Shown here piece by piece: positions 43,054 to 52,272 of a stretch of 64,000 nucleotides of DNA (within the stretch, counting starts at the first letter, position 1; each line of letters opens with the position of its first letter). Made by a program: the position numbers and the translations under genes. Under the pieces are notes generated by a model. That model did not search any database, was not told where the DNA came from, and saw only the letters and a program-made list of their open reading frames with translations. This stretch comes from Saccharopolyspora thermophila (lineage in GTDB: Bacteria > Actinomycetota > Actinomycetes > Mycobacteriales > Pseudonocardiaceae): the NCBI RefSeq assembly GCF_014646075.1, contig NZ_BMMT01000019.1, forward strand, positions 1 to 64,000. The letters are read 5' to 3'.

Positions 43054-44055
43054 ATGCCGCAGGACGCCGCAGCCGAGCTTGCCCGCCTCGTGGACCTGGC
43101 TACCCCGTTCGCGATCCGCACCGCGGTCGCGCTGCGGCTGCCCGAGCTGGTCGAGGCGGGGACCACCGGTCTCGCCGAGCTCGCCGCCGCGACCGAGTGC
43201 GACAAGGACTCGCTGGCGCGGCTGCTGCGACACCTGGTGTCCGTCGGCCTGTTCGCCGAAACCGCACCGGGCACCTACGGTCTCACGCCGCTGTCGCGCG
43301 AACTGCTCGGTGCGGAGCACCGCTGGCAGCGCCGCTGGCTCGACATCGACGGCCCGGGCGCGAAGATGGACCTCGCCTACACCGGGATGCTGCATTCGGT
43401 GCGCACCGGCGAATCCGCGTACGGCCGGGTGCACGGCATCGACTTCTGGGCGGACTACCAGCGCGACGAACGGCTGCGGCTGTTCTTCGGCGCGATCATG
43501 GCCGGGCACGCCTGGCAGACCGGCCCGACCGTGGCCGCGGAGTACGACTGGACCGGGGTGCGGCGGGTGCTCGACGTCGGCGGCGGGACCGGGGCCCTGC
43601 TGTCGGAGATTCTGCTCAAACACCCGCACCTGACCGGTGCCGTGCTGGACCTGCCGCCGGTGCGTCCCGAGGCCGAGCAGGCGTTCGCCGACGCCGGGTT
43701 GACCGGGCGCGCGGAGTTCGTCGGCGGCAGCTTCTTCGACCCGCTGCCCCGCGGCTACGACGTGCTGCTGGTGTCGCGGGTGCTGACCGACTGGAACGAC
43801 GAGAACGCCACGGCGATCCTGCGCCGCTGCGGTGAGGCCGCGCGGCCGGACGGACGCGTGCTGATCGTCGAGGTGCTCGCCGGCCAGGAGCACGCGAAGA
43901 ACAACTCGTCGTTCGACCTGCAGTCGCTCACGCTGCTGGGCGGTCGCGAGCGCACCGTCGCCGACTTCCACGCGCTGGCCACGGCCGCGGGCCTGTCGGT
44001 GTGCGCCACGCACGACTGGCCGAGCGGGCTGGTCGTCGTCGAGTGCGTGAACTGA
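43054..44055 (+). CDS. SAM-dependent O-methyltransferase (DnrK/hydroxyneurosporene family)
   Basis: The 333-residue protein has an N-terminal helical dimerisation and winged-helix part ([20 protein letters not shown]) and a class I methyltransferase core with [16 protein letters not shown] for SAM and [20 protein letters not shown], followed by LIVEVL. This is the small-molecule O-methyltransferase family common in polyketide, terpenoid and carotenoid tailoring. ATG 43054 follows GAAAGGA. It ends 8 bp from the convergent FAD monooxygenase gene and is the only rightward gene of the cluster, so it may have its own control. Confidence 0.87.
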   Translation: MPQDAAAELARLVDLATPFAIRTAVALRLPELVEAGTTGLAELAAATECDKDSLARLLRHLVSVGLFAETAPGTYGLTPLSRELLGAEHRWQRRWLDIDGPGAKMDLAYTGMLHSVRTGESAYGRVHGIDFWADYQRDERLRLFFGAIMAGHAWQTGPTVAAEYDWTGVRRVLDVGGGTGALLSEILLKHPHLTGAVLDLPPVRPEAEQAFADAGLTGRAEFVGGSFFDPLPRGYDVLLVSRVLTDWNDENATAILRRCGEAARPDGRVLIVEVLAGQEHAKNNSSFDLQSLTLLGGRERTVADFHALATAAGLSVCATHDWPSGLVVVECVN

Positions 44056-44063
44056 CACCGCGC

Positions 44064-45311
44064 TCATGCCCAGCTCGGCAGCCGCCGGGCCCGCGGATCC
44101 GGCAGCACCCCGAGCTGGTGCAGCCGGTCCAGCGGCGTCAGCGGGTGCACGCCGAGCCCGGACATCGTGTGCATCACGGTGTAGCGGATCCGGTCGTTGC
44201 GCCCGGTGCCGCGCAGCGCCCGGCGGCCCACGACCCGGCCCACCCACGACAGGTCGGTGATCATCCGCGCCGCGTTGTGGCTCGTCCGCCCGACGTGCGC
44301 GAGATTCGCGCGCCGGGCGGCCGAGTACCGCGCGAGCGCGTGGTCCACCACGGCGGGGGCCAGTGACCCGCCCTGCCGCAGCATCGCGGCGAGTTCGTGG
44401 GCGTCGGCGATCGCGCTGTTCATGCCCTGCGCGGCCATCGGGTGCACGGCGTGCCCGCTCTCCCCGACCAGTGCCAGTCCCGGTGCGGCCAGCGAGGGCG
44501 CGAGAAACCGGGACACCGGCAACACCTGCCGTCCGGCGAGGCTCACGCGTATCGACTCCGCCAGCGGTGCGAGCGCGGGAGTCTCCCGGACCAGGCCGGT
44601 GGCCCAGCGGTCCAGCCCGTCGGCGTCGAGCCCGCGCAGCTCGTGCGCACCGGTCTGTGCGTAGAGTCGGATGCGACCGTCCGGCAACGGATAGCGCAGC
44701 CGCAGCCCGCGCGGCGTGACGTAGGCGGAGAAGTCGGGTTCGACGGCCGGGGCGTCGTGCAGTTCCAACGCGACCAGCCGGTGGGGGTAGTCGTCGCGGC
44801 GGAACTCGATCCCGGCAGCGCGACGCAGCCGGGACGACACGCCGTCGGCGGCGACCACGAGCGCCGCCTCGACGACGTCACCGGCCAGCCGGACGCCGGT
44901 GACCCGACCACCGGCGGACGCCAGGCCGGTGACCAGTGCACCGCGGCGGAACTCGACGCTGTCCGGCAGGGACTTCTCGAGCGCCTCGAGGATCACCGCA
45001 TAGTCGTGGGCCAGCAGCCAGTTGTGCCGCGCGGGCAGGCGCGCGTAGTCGAGGACCATCTGCGCGCGTCCCTCGGCGTCGCGGGCCACCAGCTTCTCGA
45101 GCCGTAACGCCCCAGCCTCCGCCAGCCGTGGTAGGACACCCCACTCGTGCAGGATCGCCAGCGATCCCGGCTGGAGCACTTCTCCCTTGGCGACCGGCCG
45201 CACCCGCTCCTGCTTGTCCAGCAGCAGCACGCGCCGGCCCAGCCGACCGAGCGCGCACGCGGCCGCCAGCCCGGCGACGCCCGCACCACACACCACGATG
45301 TCGTAGGTCAT
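44064..45311 (-). CDS. FAD-dependent monooxygenase (UbiH/PHBH class; possible epoxidase)
   Basis: The 415-residue protein has an N-terminal FAD fold (DIVVCGAGVAGLAAACALG), a DG-type motif (VVAADGVSSRLRRAAG) and a modified GD motif (LALVGESGHAVHPMAAQG, with Glu for the usual Asp). It is a class A flavin hydroxylase that uses NAD(P)H and oxygen. ATG 45311 overlaps the cyclase stop (ATGA). Next to a squalene-cyclase-like protein, a UbiA prenyltransferase and a polyprenyl synthase, the attractive inference is epoxidation of a prenyl chain before cyclisation; aromatic hydroxylation of the acceptor is equally possible. Confidence 0.82.
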   Translation of the reverse strand: MTYDIVVCGAGVAGLAAACALGRLGRRVLLLDKQERVRPVAKGEVLQPGSLAILHEWGVLPRLAEAGALRLEKLVARDAEGRAQMVLDYARLPARHNWLLAHDYAVILEALEKSLPDSVEFRRGALVTGLASAGGRVTGVRLAGDVVEAALVVAADGVSSRLRRAAGIEFRRDDYPHRLVALELHDAPAVEPDFSAYVTPRGLRLRYPLPDGRIRLYAQTGAHELRGLDADGLDRWATGLVRETPALAPLAESIRVSLAGRQVLPVSRFLAPSLAAPGLALVGESGHAVHPMAAQGMNSAIADAHELAAMLRQGGSLAPAVVDHALARYSAARRANLAHVGRTSHNAARMITDLSWVGRVVGRRALRGTGRNDRIRYTVMHTMSGLGVHPLTPLDRLHQLGVLPDPRARRLPSWA

Positions 45312-46969
45312 CGCGCCACCGCCTTCCGGTAGCGGGCGAGGGCTTTGAGCGCGAGACCATGCGCCAGCGCGGGATTCGGGTACCGGCACACGTGCCGCAC
45401 GTACTCGTTGACGTTCGCGGCCGGCCAGCCGCCGCCGGGCAGCCGGTGCGCCAGCAGCCAGTCCACACCGGGCCGCACGGCATCCGGTTCCGCCCCGGCG
45501 GCGAGCAGCGCCGACACCGCCCACCCGGTTTCCTCGACGGTTCCGGGTTCGCCGTCGCCGGTGCCCCACGAGCCGTCGGGCAGCCGTGTGCGTTCGAGCC
45601 AGGCCCGCGCCCGCCGCGCCGGTTCACTGCCCGCGGCACCGGCCTTGGCGAACGTCTGGAGCACGGCCGAGGTGCCTGCGGTGTGCATGCGGTACCAGAC
45701 GGACTCGTAGCTGCCGTCCGGCCGCTGCGCCGTGGCCAGCCAGCGCAGCGCACGGCGGACGCGGCGGTCGTCGGCGGGGACGCCCGAGTCCAGCAGCCCG
45801 TCCACGGCCTGCGCGGTCATGTGCGGGCACGGTCCGCTGTTGGCCACCTTGGTGTTGCGCACGCACAGGCCCCACGAGCCGCGGGTGTCCTGCTGCAGCG
45901 TCAGCCACGTGACGCCGCGCCGTATGGCGTCGGCCTGGTCCACGCCGGGCAGGTGGTTCAGCACGGACAGCACCTCGCCGGTCTCCAGGGTCGCGGGCCA
46001 GCCGCGGGTGCCCGACCAGCCCCAGAACCCGGGCGGGCAGCCGAACGCGGTGAAGGGCCGGTCCTGCTGCAGGCGGAGGAAGAGCTCCTTGGCGGCGGCC
46101 AGCCGCGGGTCGTCGGCGTACCCGGCTTCGAGCAGCCCGGCGGTGGCGTACACCGTCCAGGTCAGATCCAGCGGGCCGCTGGACCACGAACCGTCGGGCG
46201 CGACCATCCGGCGGAACCAGCCGACGGCGCCCTCCACCATGTCACTGCCCAGCCCGGCGCGGGCGAGCCCGGTGCAGATCAGCCCGGTCACCCAGGCGTC
46301 CTCGCACCAGGCACCGGTGCTGCCCTCGTGCTCGTAGACCTGCCGGATCACGGCAAGCGCCTTCGGCTCCGCCAGCCTCGCCAGCGCCCGCTGCAGGCGG
46401 GTCAGCGGTTTGTGCCGCGTCTGGGCCAGGCCGAGTGCGGAGACCATCGGGGCGCGCAGGTCGAACAGCCGCCGGTACAGCCCGGGCAGCAGCGCGAGTT
46501 CGAGCGGGAACCGCCGCATCTGGCGCGGGTCGAGCCAGCCCGCGAAGCCGTAGAACTGGCGGCACCAGGCGACGACCTCCGCGTGCGGGATCGCCTGCAG
46601 GTCCCCGGTCCTGCGCATCCACTCCTGGCCTGCCTCGACCTCGGCGGCGTTGCCGCGCGGATCCACCAGGTGCAGTACCGCCGACGCCACCGCCGTCGGC
46701 CCGGACTCGGAGGCGCCGCCGGGCACCATCGCCCAGCCGCCGTCGTCCGCCTGAGTGCGCTTGAGCCAGCCCACACCGGCTTCGATCAGATCCGCCGCCC
46801 CACCGGGATCGGCGAAGTGCAGCGCGCACACCGCGCCGACGGTGCCGAGCGTGGAGGTCAGGTTCGCTCCGCCGTAGTCGAACACCCCGTCCGCACGTTG
46901 GGCGGCGAACAGCGCCTCGGCGCCTTCGGTGATCGCCTCGGTGATCCGGTCAGCGCGCAGAAAGGTCAT
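45308..46969 (-). CDS. Squalene-cyclase-like (prenyltransferase/squalene oxidase repeat) protein, DXDD not found
   Basis: The 553-residue alpha-alpha-barrel protein has five or more QW-type repeats, including QADDGGW (about 73-79), APDGSW, QQDTRGSW, QRPDGSY and RLPDGSWG. Size and repeats place it with triterpene cyclases and related bacterial terpene cyclases, though it is shorter than hopene cyclase (about 630). I cannot find the protonating DXDD motif. At the equivalent place it reads LETGE (328-332), only loosely like the DCTAE of oxidosqualene cyclases. It could cyclise an epoxidised prenyl chain using a different acid. It overlaps its neighbours on both sides by 4 bp. Confidence 0.78.
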   Translation of the reverse strand: MTFLRADRITEAITEGAEALFAAQRADGVFDYGGANLTSTLGTVGAVCALHFADPGGAADLIEAGVGWLKRTQADDGGWAMVPGGASESGPTAVASAVLHLVDPRGNAAEVEAGQEWMRRTGDLQAIPHAEVVAWCRQFYGFAGWLDPRQMRRFPLELALLPGLYRRLFDLRAPMVSALGLAQTRHKPLTRLQRALARLAEPKALAVIRQVYEHEGSTGAWCEDAWVTGLICTGLARAGLGSDMVEGAVGWFRRMVAPDGSWSSGPLDLTWTVYATAGLLEAGYADDPRLAAAKELFLRLQQDRPFTAFGCPPGFWGWSGTRGWPATLETGEVLSVLNHLPGVDQADAIRRGVTWLTLQQDTRGSWGLCVRNTKVANSGPCPHMTAQAVDGLLDSGVPADDRRVRRALRWLATAQRPDGSYESVWYRMHTAGTSAVLQTFAKAGAAGSEPARRARAWLERTRLPDGSWGTGDGEPGTVEETGWAVSALLAAGAEPDAVRPGVDWLLAHRLPGGGWPAANVNEYVRHVCRYPNPALAHGLALKALARYRKAVAR

Positions 46970-47979
46970 GCCGGGTCCTTTCCCCCGGCCGCCACCGCGG
47001 CGGGCGGGAACTCGTGGTGGGCTCGCATCAACGCCTGGGTGAGCAGGGAGAACAGCAGGACGGGGAGCACGAGTGCGACGGCGAACCGGCCGCCGGCGGC
47101 GCCGGCGACGACCGCGGCGGCGAGCACGAGCCGCTCGGCCACCAGCAGTTCGTGTGCACGCAACGCGGTCCGCGCGGCCACGACGTCGCCCGCGCGCAGC
47201 AGCGGCGTGAACGCGCAGGCCCCGCAGGCGGCGGCGACAGCGGTGAGCGCGAGCTGGGCGGCCGGGTCCGCCACCGCCCAGGCCGCGCCGAGCACGACCA
47301 GCAGGAGACCTCCGGCGTACAGACGCAGCGCGAGCCGCACCGCGTGCCGGACGCCGCAGCGGACCGGCACCGAGCGGTATCCCCCGGCACGGTCGCCGTC
47401 AACGTCGCGGATGGTTCCCACGAGGTTCGACGCGGTGTCGTGCAGGAGGAAACCCACCACCACCGGCAGCAGCCTCCACGGCGGCCACGGCGCGGCCACC
47501 ATCGCACCGATGACGAGGGCGAGCGCGGTGAGCCCGCCGCGCGCGAGGTTCCCGGCGATGCCGCGTCGCTTGAACACCGTGCTGTAGCCGACGATCCCGG
47601 CCATCGCGGCGACGAACAGCGGGACGATCCGCCAGTTCGCCGACAGCACCAGCACGGCCGAGAGGGCCGCGCACACCAGGCCGCCGCGCAGCGCGGCCGC
47701 AATGGACAGCCGTCCGGACGGGATCGGCCGGTGCGGTTTGCCGATCGCGTCGAGACCGCGGTCGAAGTAGTCACCGAGGTAGTGCCCGGACAACCAGCCC
47801 AGCACCGGGGCCAGCGCCGCGGCGACCAGCGTGCCCGGCCGGTCGGCGCCGCCGGCCACCACGGCCCCGGCGAGCCCGAGCAGCCCGGGATAACAGGACG
47901 TGTAGGGCCGCCAGGTCTGCACGTGCGCCAGGACCGACCGGCCGATCCGCCGCGGCAGTCCCGTGGTTGCCAGCGCCAC
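46966..47979 (-). CDS. UbiA-family membrane prenyltransferase
   Basis: The 337-residue membrane protein has about eight hydrophobic helices and both aspartate-rich motifs: GDYFDRGLD (about 69-77, followed by KPHRPIPSG) and TIRDVDGDRAGG (near 190-200). UbiA enzymes attach a prenyl chain to an aromatic or other acceptor, and a few act as cyclases. It starts at GTG 47979, 2 bp after the polyprenyl synthase stop, and its stop overlaps the cyclase start. Together these genes could make a prenyl donor, attach it and cyclise it. The acceptor is unknown; menaquinone or haem synthesis is unlikely in this context. Confidence 0.9.
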   Translation of the reverse strand: MALATTGLPRRIGRSVLAHVQTWRPYTSCYPGLLGLAGAVVAGGADRPGTLVAAALAPVLGWLSGHYLGDYFDRGLDAIGKPHRPIPSGRLSIAAALRGGLVCAALSAVLVLSANWRIVPLFVAAMAGIVGYSTVFKRRGIAGNLARGGLTALALVIGAMVAAPWPPWRLLPVVVGFLLHDTASNLVGTIRDVDGDRAGGYRSVPVRCGVRHAVRLALRLYAGGLLLVVLGAAWAVADPAAQLALTAVAAACGACAFTPLLRAGDVVAARTALRAHELLVAERLVLAAAVVAGAAGGRFAVALVLPVLLFSLLTQALMRAHHEFPPAAVAAGGKDPA

Positions 47980-47981
47980 GG

Positions 47982-48989
47982 TCAGCGGTCCCGCCGCACC
48001 GCGAACTCGGCCATCGCGCCGAGCAGACCGGCTGCCTCCGCGACCGGCAGCACGCCGAGCCCGGACTTCGCCAGCCGCACCTCCTCCCGGGCGCGCGCCA
48101 GACCGAGCTCCAGCGCCCCCGTCGCCGCCACGACCTCACGCAGGGCGGCCAGCGCCGCACCGGGCGCGAGCTCGCCCGCCAGCACCCGCTCGATCCGCCG
48201 CCGCTCAGCCGGCCCGCCCTCACGGTGGGCCAGCAGTACCGGGAACGTCGCGCGGCGGTTGGCCGCGTCGCTGGTGCCCGGTTTCCCGGTGACCGCCGGG
48301 TCGCCGAGGAACGGCAGCAGATCGTCGTACATCTGGAAGGCGAGCCCGGTGTGCTCGGCGAACTCCGCGACGACGTCGACCTCGCCGACCGTGCCGCCGC
48401 CGAGCACCGCACCGGCCTGGCAGGCACCGCGGAACAGCGCACCGGTCTTCAGCGCGGCCACCCTGAGGTACGCCGTGAGACCGCTGCCCGGCGTGCCGGG
48501 TCCGGGAGGTACCAGCAGCCCCTCCTGCACCTGGCCGCGGCACAGGTCCTCGCCCGCCCGCGCGAGCATGCGCACCGCGGTCACGATGTCGGCTTCCGGC
48601 GCCGCGCATTCGGCGAGCGCACCGAACAACCTGATGATCAATGCGTCCCCGATGACGATCGCCGCGGGCACGCCGTAGCGGGCGTGCACGGACGCCCGGC
48701 CGCGGCGGGTGTCGTCGCCGTCGATGATGTCGTCGTGTACCAGCGTCGCCGCGTGCAGATACTCCACCGCCAGCGCCGCGGGCATCACCGCCTCCCGGTC
48801 GCCGCCGACGGCCTCGGCCGAGGCCACCAGCAGCAGCGGTCGCAGCAGCTTCCCCGGGGACAGCAGCGCGTAACGGGAGATCTCGTCGAGGTGTTCCCCG
48901 GTGGCGGGCCAACGTTCGGTGAGGGCGCGCCGGACCTCCGCCGCGACCGGGGACGCGGCGACCTCGTGGCTCAGGGCGTCGGTGGTCAT
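47982..48989 (-). CDS. Polyprenyl diphosphate synthase (GGPP or longer)
   Basis: The 335-residue trans-prenyltransferase has the first aspartate-rich motif DDIID (86-90, in HDDIIDGDDTRRG) and a second DDLLPFLGD motif. Small residues (Ala, Thr) occupy positions 4 and 5 before the first motif, which in this family allows a chain longer than farnesyl; C20 or longer cannot be separated by eye. ATG 48989 overlaps the aminotransferase stop (ATGA). It is the likely prenyl donor source for the UbiA protein next to it. Confidence 0.88.
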   Translation of the reverse strand: MTTDALSHEVAASPVAAEVRRALTERWPATGEHLDEISRYALLSPGKLLRPLLLVASAEAVGGDREAVMPAALAVEYLHAATLVHDDIIDGDDTRRGRASVHARYGVPAAIVIGDALIIRLFGALAECAAPEADIVTAVRMLARAGEDLCRGQVQEGLLVPPGPGTPGSGLTAYLRVAALKTGALFRGACQAGAVLGGGTVGEVDVVAEFAEHTGLAFQMYDDLLPFLGDPAVTGKPGTSDAANRRATFPVLLAHREGGPAERRRIERVLAGELAPGAALAALREVVAATGALELGLARAREEVRLAKSGLGVLPVAEAAGLLGAMAEFAVRRDR

Positions 48990-50047
48990 CCGGCGAACTC
49001 CTTGGCGGCGAACTCCTTGGCGAGCATCAGCACCGCGTCGTTGGCCTCCGGTGTCCCGGTGCTCACGCGCACCCCGGCACCGGCGATCTCGCGCACCGCG
49101 ACGCCGTTGGCGGCCAGGTACGCCACGAACGGCTTGCTCCGCTCCCCCAGCCGCAGCCACAGGAAGTTGCCGCCGCTGGGCGGGACGTCCCAGCCCAGTT
49201 CGAGCAGTCCGGCCCGCACGCGGTCGCGTTCGGCCGCCACCGCGCGGCAGCGCTCGCGCATCGCGTCCTCGGCGTCGAGCGCGGCCAGCGCCGCGGCCTG
49301 CGCGACCGTCGGCACGCGGTAGAACGGCAGCGTCGGCCGCAATGCCGCAGCCACCGGTTCGGCCGCCACCAGGTAGCCGACGCGGAGTCCGAGCAGGCCG
49401 TGGGACTTGGAGAAGGTGCGCACGACGGCGACCCGGTCGTCGGCCGCCGCGAGGGCGAGCCCGTCGGCGATCCGCGCGGGGTCGGCGAACTCGCGGTATG
49501 CCTCGTCGATCAGCACGAGCACGTGCGGTGGCAACGCGGCGAGGAAGTCGGCCAGCTCCGCCTCGCCGAGCACCTCGCCGGTCGGGTTGTTCGGGTTGCA
49601 CAGCAGCACGACCTTCGTCTCCGGTGTGACGGCGTCGGCCAGTGCGGCCAGGTCCTGGCGGTCGCCGTCCGAGGGCACCGCGACCGGTTCGGCCAGGGCG
49701 TTGCGGATCAGCAACGGGTAGAGCTCGAACGACGGCCAGGCGTGCAGCACGGCCGCGCCGGGACCGGAGTGTGCGGTGAGGAACTGCTGGAGCAGCGCGC
49801 CCGAACCGGCACCGGCGACCACCCGCTCCGGTGCGATCGCGAACCGCTCCGCGATCGCACCGGTGAGGCCGGTGGCCAACGCGTCGAGGGTGAGGTGCAT
49901 GGTGCGCAGACTGCGCTCGGCCGCCTCGAGCACGCCGGGCAATGGAGGGGAACAGTTTTCGTTCAACGACAGCTGATGGATGATCTGGGCCACGCGAATG
50001 TCGGCCTTTCCCGTGCCGCGCACAGGCTTTCCGTTGCCTGCCGCCAC
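48986..50047 (-). CDS. HisC-like class I/II PLP-dependent aminotransferase
   Basis: The 353-residue protein has LSLNENCSPPLPGV at the N-terminus, LLCNPNNPTGE, VLIDEAYREFAD and the PLP lysine in RTFSKSHGLLGLRVGY, all typical of histidinol-phosphate/aromatic aminotransferases. No histidine genes are nearby, so it probably aminates or deaminates an aromatic or alpha-keto building block for the cluster product. The 3' end carries an exact tandem 15-bp repeat (AKEFAAKEFAG). GTG 50047 is used; GTG codons slightly downstream are alternatives. Confidence 0.85.
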   Translation of the reverse strand: MAAGNGKPVRGTGKADIRVAQIIHQLSLNENCSPPLPGVLEAAERSLRTMHLTLDALATGLTGAIAERFAIAPERVVAGAGSGALLQQFLTAHSGPGAAVLHAWPSFELYPLLIRNALAEPVAVPSDGDRQDLAALADAVTPETKVVLLCNPNNPTGEVLGEAELADFLAALPPHVLVLIDEAYREFADPARIADGLALAAADDRVAVVRTFSKSHGLLGLRVGYLVAAEPVAAALRPTLPFYRVPTVAQAAALAALDAEDAMRERCRAVAAERDRVRAGLLELGWDVPPSGGNFLWLRLGERSKPFVAYLAANGVAVREIAGAGVRVSTGTPEANDAVLMLAKEFAAKEFAG

Positions 50048-50067
50048 ATTCCGGTTCAGTCACGGTC

Positions 50068-50097
50068 AGTGTGCTGGCCACCGTGATCAAATGTCAA
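50068..50097 (-). promoter_or_regulatory. Probable promoter of the five-gene terpenoid operon
   Basis: On the minus strand TTGACA (50097-50092) is followed after 18 bp by CACACT (50073-50068), giving a start point about 14 bp before the aminotransferase GTG. Inverted arms CACGGT (50061-50066) and ACCGTG (50080-50085) flank the -10 box and could be an operator. The other bases of the 50,048-50,311 gap show no gene. Confidence 0.5.
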
Positions 50098-50311
50098 GAA
50101 GCGTGAAAGCACCTTTTCCAGGGACGAACGGGGGTTCCGCACTACCGCGAACGGGGGCGCAACAGAAAGGAATCGTGTTTCTTCGGGCAGAAACCCGGAC
50201 ATTTTCGCGCACAGTTCCGCTGGCGGATCGACAACCCGAGGGCATTGTCGTAGGATCGCGCGCCCGACGAGGGAGCGTTTCGCTTCCCGGGTGGTGCGGT
50301 CGGTTCCCGGC

Positions 50312-51490
50312 TCAAACCAGAGCGGCGATGTCCTCGGCGAGCACGTCGAAGCCCGGCGCGTCCCGCACCTGTCGGGCGAAGTTCGCGGCACGACACCGGA
50401 AACCGTCGTCGGCGAGCACGCGGTGGACCGCGTCGGCCAGTGCTTCGGGCGTCGCCTCGGTGGGGCCGACGTGCAGGCCCAGGCCCAGGTCGGTAACGCG
50501 ACGCGCGTTGTCCGGCTGGTCGGCGAACAACGGCACGTTCACCATCGGCGTCCCGGCCTGCAGCGCCTCGTGGACACCGCCGAATCCGCCGTGCGAGAGC
50601 AAGAGCGCGGCCCCGCCGAGCAGTTCGCGCTGTGGCGCGAAGGACACCAGCCGGACGTTCTCCGGCCGCGGCCCGGACCAGGTGTCCAACGCCGGGCCGA
50701 CGGACACCAGCCCCCTGCACGGCAGTTCGCCGAGTGCCGCGACCATCGCGGCGAGCAGCCGCGGGGCCTCCGGTATGACGGTGTGCGCGACCGTGCCGAG
50801 GCCGGCGAGCACCAGCGGCCGTTCAGCCGAATACGAAAACCCTTGTGGCGAAGGGATGTTGGGCCGATAGGACCGCAGCGACGGCACGCGCAGCCACTCC
50901 GGGTACCACGCGGCGGGCACGACGGCGGCGAGCAGACCGTCGTTCGGCCGCCACGGATCGTCCGACGGCGCGACGCCGAGATCGGCCAGCTGGCTGTTGA
51001 GTACGCCGCGCAGGACGGGCAGGTGCGCCGACGAGTACGGCGCGATGTCGAGCACCGCTCGAGGCAGCCCGAGCCGTTCCGCGGCGAGGTAACCGCCGAA
51101 CTCGTTGCACTCCCGGACAATCACGTCCGGCCTCCAGCGCGCGGCCGCCGCGATCAGGTCGCGGGCGAAGATCCCGGCCAGCGGCCCGGCGAACGCCCTG
51201 GTCAGCGGACCGGGGTCGGCGCGGGCGCGCTCGGTCTGCGCCTCGTCCTCCCCCTCCGCGCCGGGCATGCCGGGACTGGTGCGGAACGCTGGGTCGGCGA
51301 GCAGCTGTTCGAGGGTGCGGACGTTCGGCAGCGGCAGGTGTTCGACGCCGTGCCGCGCGAGTTCCGCGGCCATGGCCGGAGCGGTCGCGACGCACACGGC
51401 GTGTCCGGCGCGCCGCAGCGCGTGCGCCACCGGGACCACGATCGGCACGAGGTGAGAGTAGTAGGGCAGGCAGGTGAGGACGATCCGCAC
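50312..51490 (-). CDS. MGT-type (GT1) glycosyltransferase
   Basis: The 392-residue GT-B protein opens RIVLTCLPYYSHLVPIVVPV and ends with the GT1 donor signature SFAPQRELLGGAALLLSHGG, then GGVHEALQAGTPMVNVPLFA-DQ. It resembles actinobacterial macrolide/polyene/erythromycin-type transferases that use activated sugars on small molecules. The frame also allows GTG 51496, which overlaps the FkbM gene stop (GTGA) and implies coupling; 51490 gives the standard N-terminus. It should glycosylate the cluster product. No deoxysugar genes are present, so a common NDP-sugar is likely. Confidence 0.87.
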   Translation of the reverse strand: MRIVLTCLPYYSHLVPIVVPVAHALRRAGHAVCVATAPAMAAELARHGVEHLPLPNVRTLEQLLADPAFRTSPGMPGAEGEDEAQTERARADPGPLTRAFAGPLAGIFARDLIAAAARWRPDVIVRECNEFGGYLAAERLGLPRAVLDIAPYSSAHLPVLRGVLNSQLADLGVAPSDDPWRPNDGLLAAVVPAAWYPEWLRVPSLRSYRPNIPSPQGFSYSAERPLVLAGLGTVAHTVIPEAPRLLAAMVAALGELPCRGLVSVGPALDTWSGPRPENVRLVSFAPQRELLGGAALLLSHGGFGGVHEALQAGTPMVNVPLFADQPDNARRVTDLGLGLHVGPTEATPEALADAVHRVLADDGFRCRAANFARQVRDAPGFDVLAEDIAALV

Positions 51491-51492
51491 GG

Positions 51493-52272
51493 TCACCGCC
51501 GCGCGTAGACGGTTTGGGTGCCCAGGTCGCCGAGCACGTCGCCCGGCTGCTCCGAGGTGACGGTGAACCCGCGTTCCGCCAGCACGGCCGGGGCGCCGGC
51601 GAAGTCCTGCACCTCCAGCACGACCTGCCGGATCCGAGCCCAGTCGTGGTCGTCGATACCGGCGAGCGCGTCCGCCTCGGAACCCTCGATGTCGATCTTC
51701 ACCAGGTCGATCGGGCCGGACGGGCCGACCTCGGCGAGCACGTCGGAGAGCCGTTCGACCGGCATCCGTACCTCGTACCGGTCCGCGAGCAGCCGTCGGC
51801 GGTGCGCGCGTTCCTCCGGTGTGCCTGCCAGCTCGCCGATCCGGGCCTTCTGCTCCGGGTACCGGGTGGAGTTGCCCGGCAGGTCGAGGAAGTACGTGAA
51901 CGCGACGTCCGGCTCCGCCCGCGCACCGAGCGCCCGCCGCAACGGCGTGACACCGGTGGCGCCGTGCCGGTCGAGGTTGGCGAGCAGCGCCTCGTAGGTG
52001 CGGGGCATCGGTTCGATCGCGACCACCCGCGCCCGCGGCCAGCGCTGCTTGACGTACAGGGTGAACAGCCCGACGTTCGCGCCGACGTCGACCACGACCG
52101 CGTCGTCGTGGAGCGCCAGTCCACCGCGCAGGTAACAGTTGCCGCGGAAGATCTCCGAGTAAATGAATTTGATTTCGGTCGTGTCCCCGGATTCCGGCAT
52201 GTAGCACCCGAATCCGGCGTCGAGCTCGACGTACCGGAGCCCAGCCACCGGCACCGCCACCTTTCCCACCAC
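51493..52272 (-). CDS. FkbM-family methyltransferase
   Basis: The 259-residue protein has a class I methyltransferase fold with VVVDVGANVGLFTLYVKQ for SAM, VVAIEPMPRTYEALLANL and the FkbM-typical LVKIDIEGSEADALAG. FkbM enzymes O-methylate hydroxyls of macrolides, sugars or glycolipids. It is the first gene of a pair with the glycosyltransferase, so methylation of the attached sugar or the aglycone is plausible. GTG 52272 is the outermost start; GTG codons a few positions in are equally possible. Confidence 0.85.
   Translation of the reverse strand: MVGKVAVPVAGLRYVELDAGFGCYMPESGDTTEIKFIYSEIFRGNCYLRGGLALHDDAVVVDVGANVGLFTLYVKQRWPRARVVAIEPMPRTYEALLANLDRHGATGVTPLRRALGARAEPDVAFTYFLDLPGNSTRYPEQKARIGELAGTPEERAHRRRLLADRYEVRMPVERLSDVLAEVGPSGPIDLVKIDIEGSEADALAGIDDHDWARIRQVVLEVQDFAGAPAVLAERGFTVTSEQPGDVLGDLGTQTVYARR

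Noticed and set aside
43054-51490. Reading the cluster as a carotenoid pathway (CrtF-like methyltransferase, CrtX-like glycosyltransferase, UbiA-type elongase)
   Set aside because: No phytoene synthase, phytoene desaturase or lycopene cyclase is present, and the squalene-cyclase-like gene does not fit.
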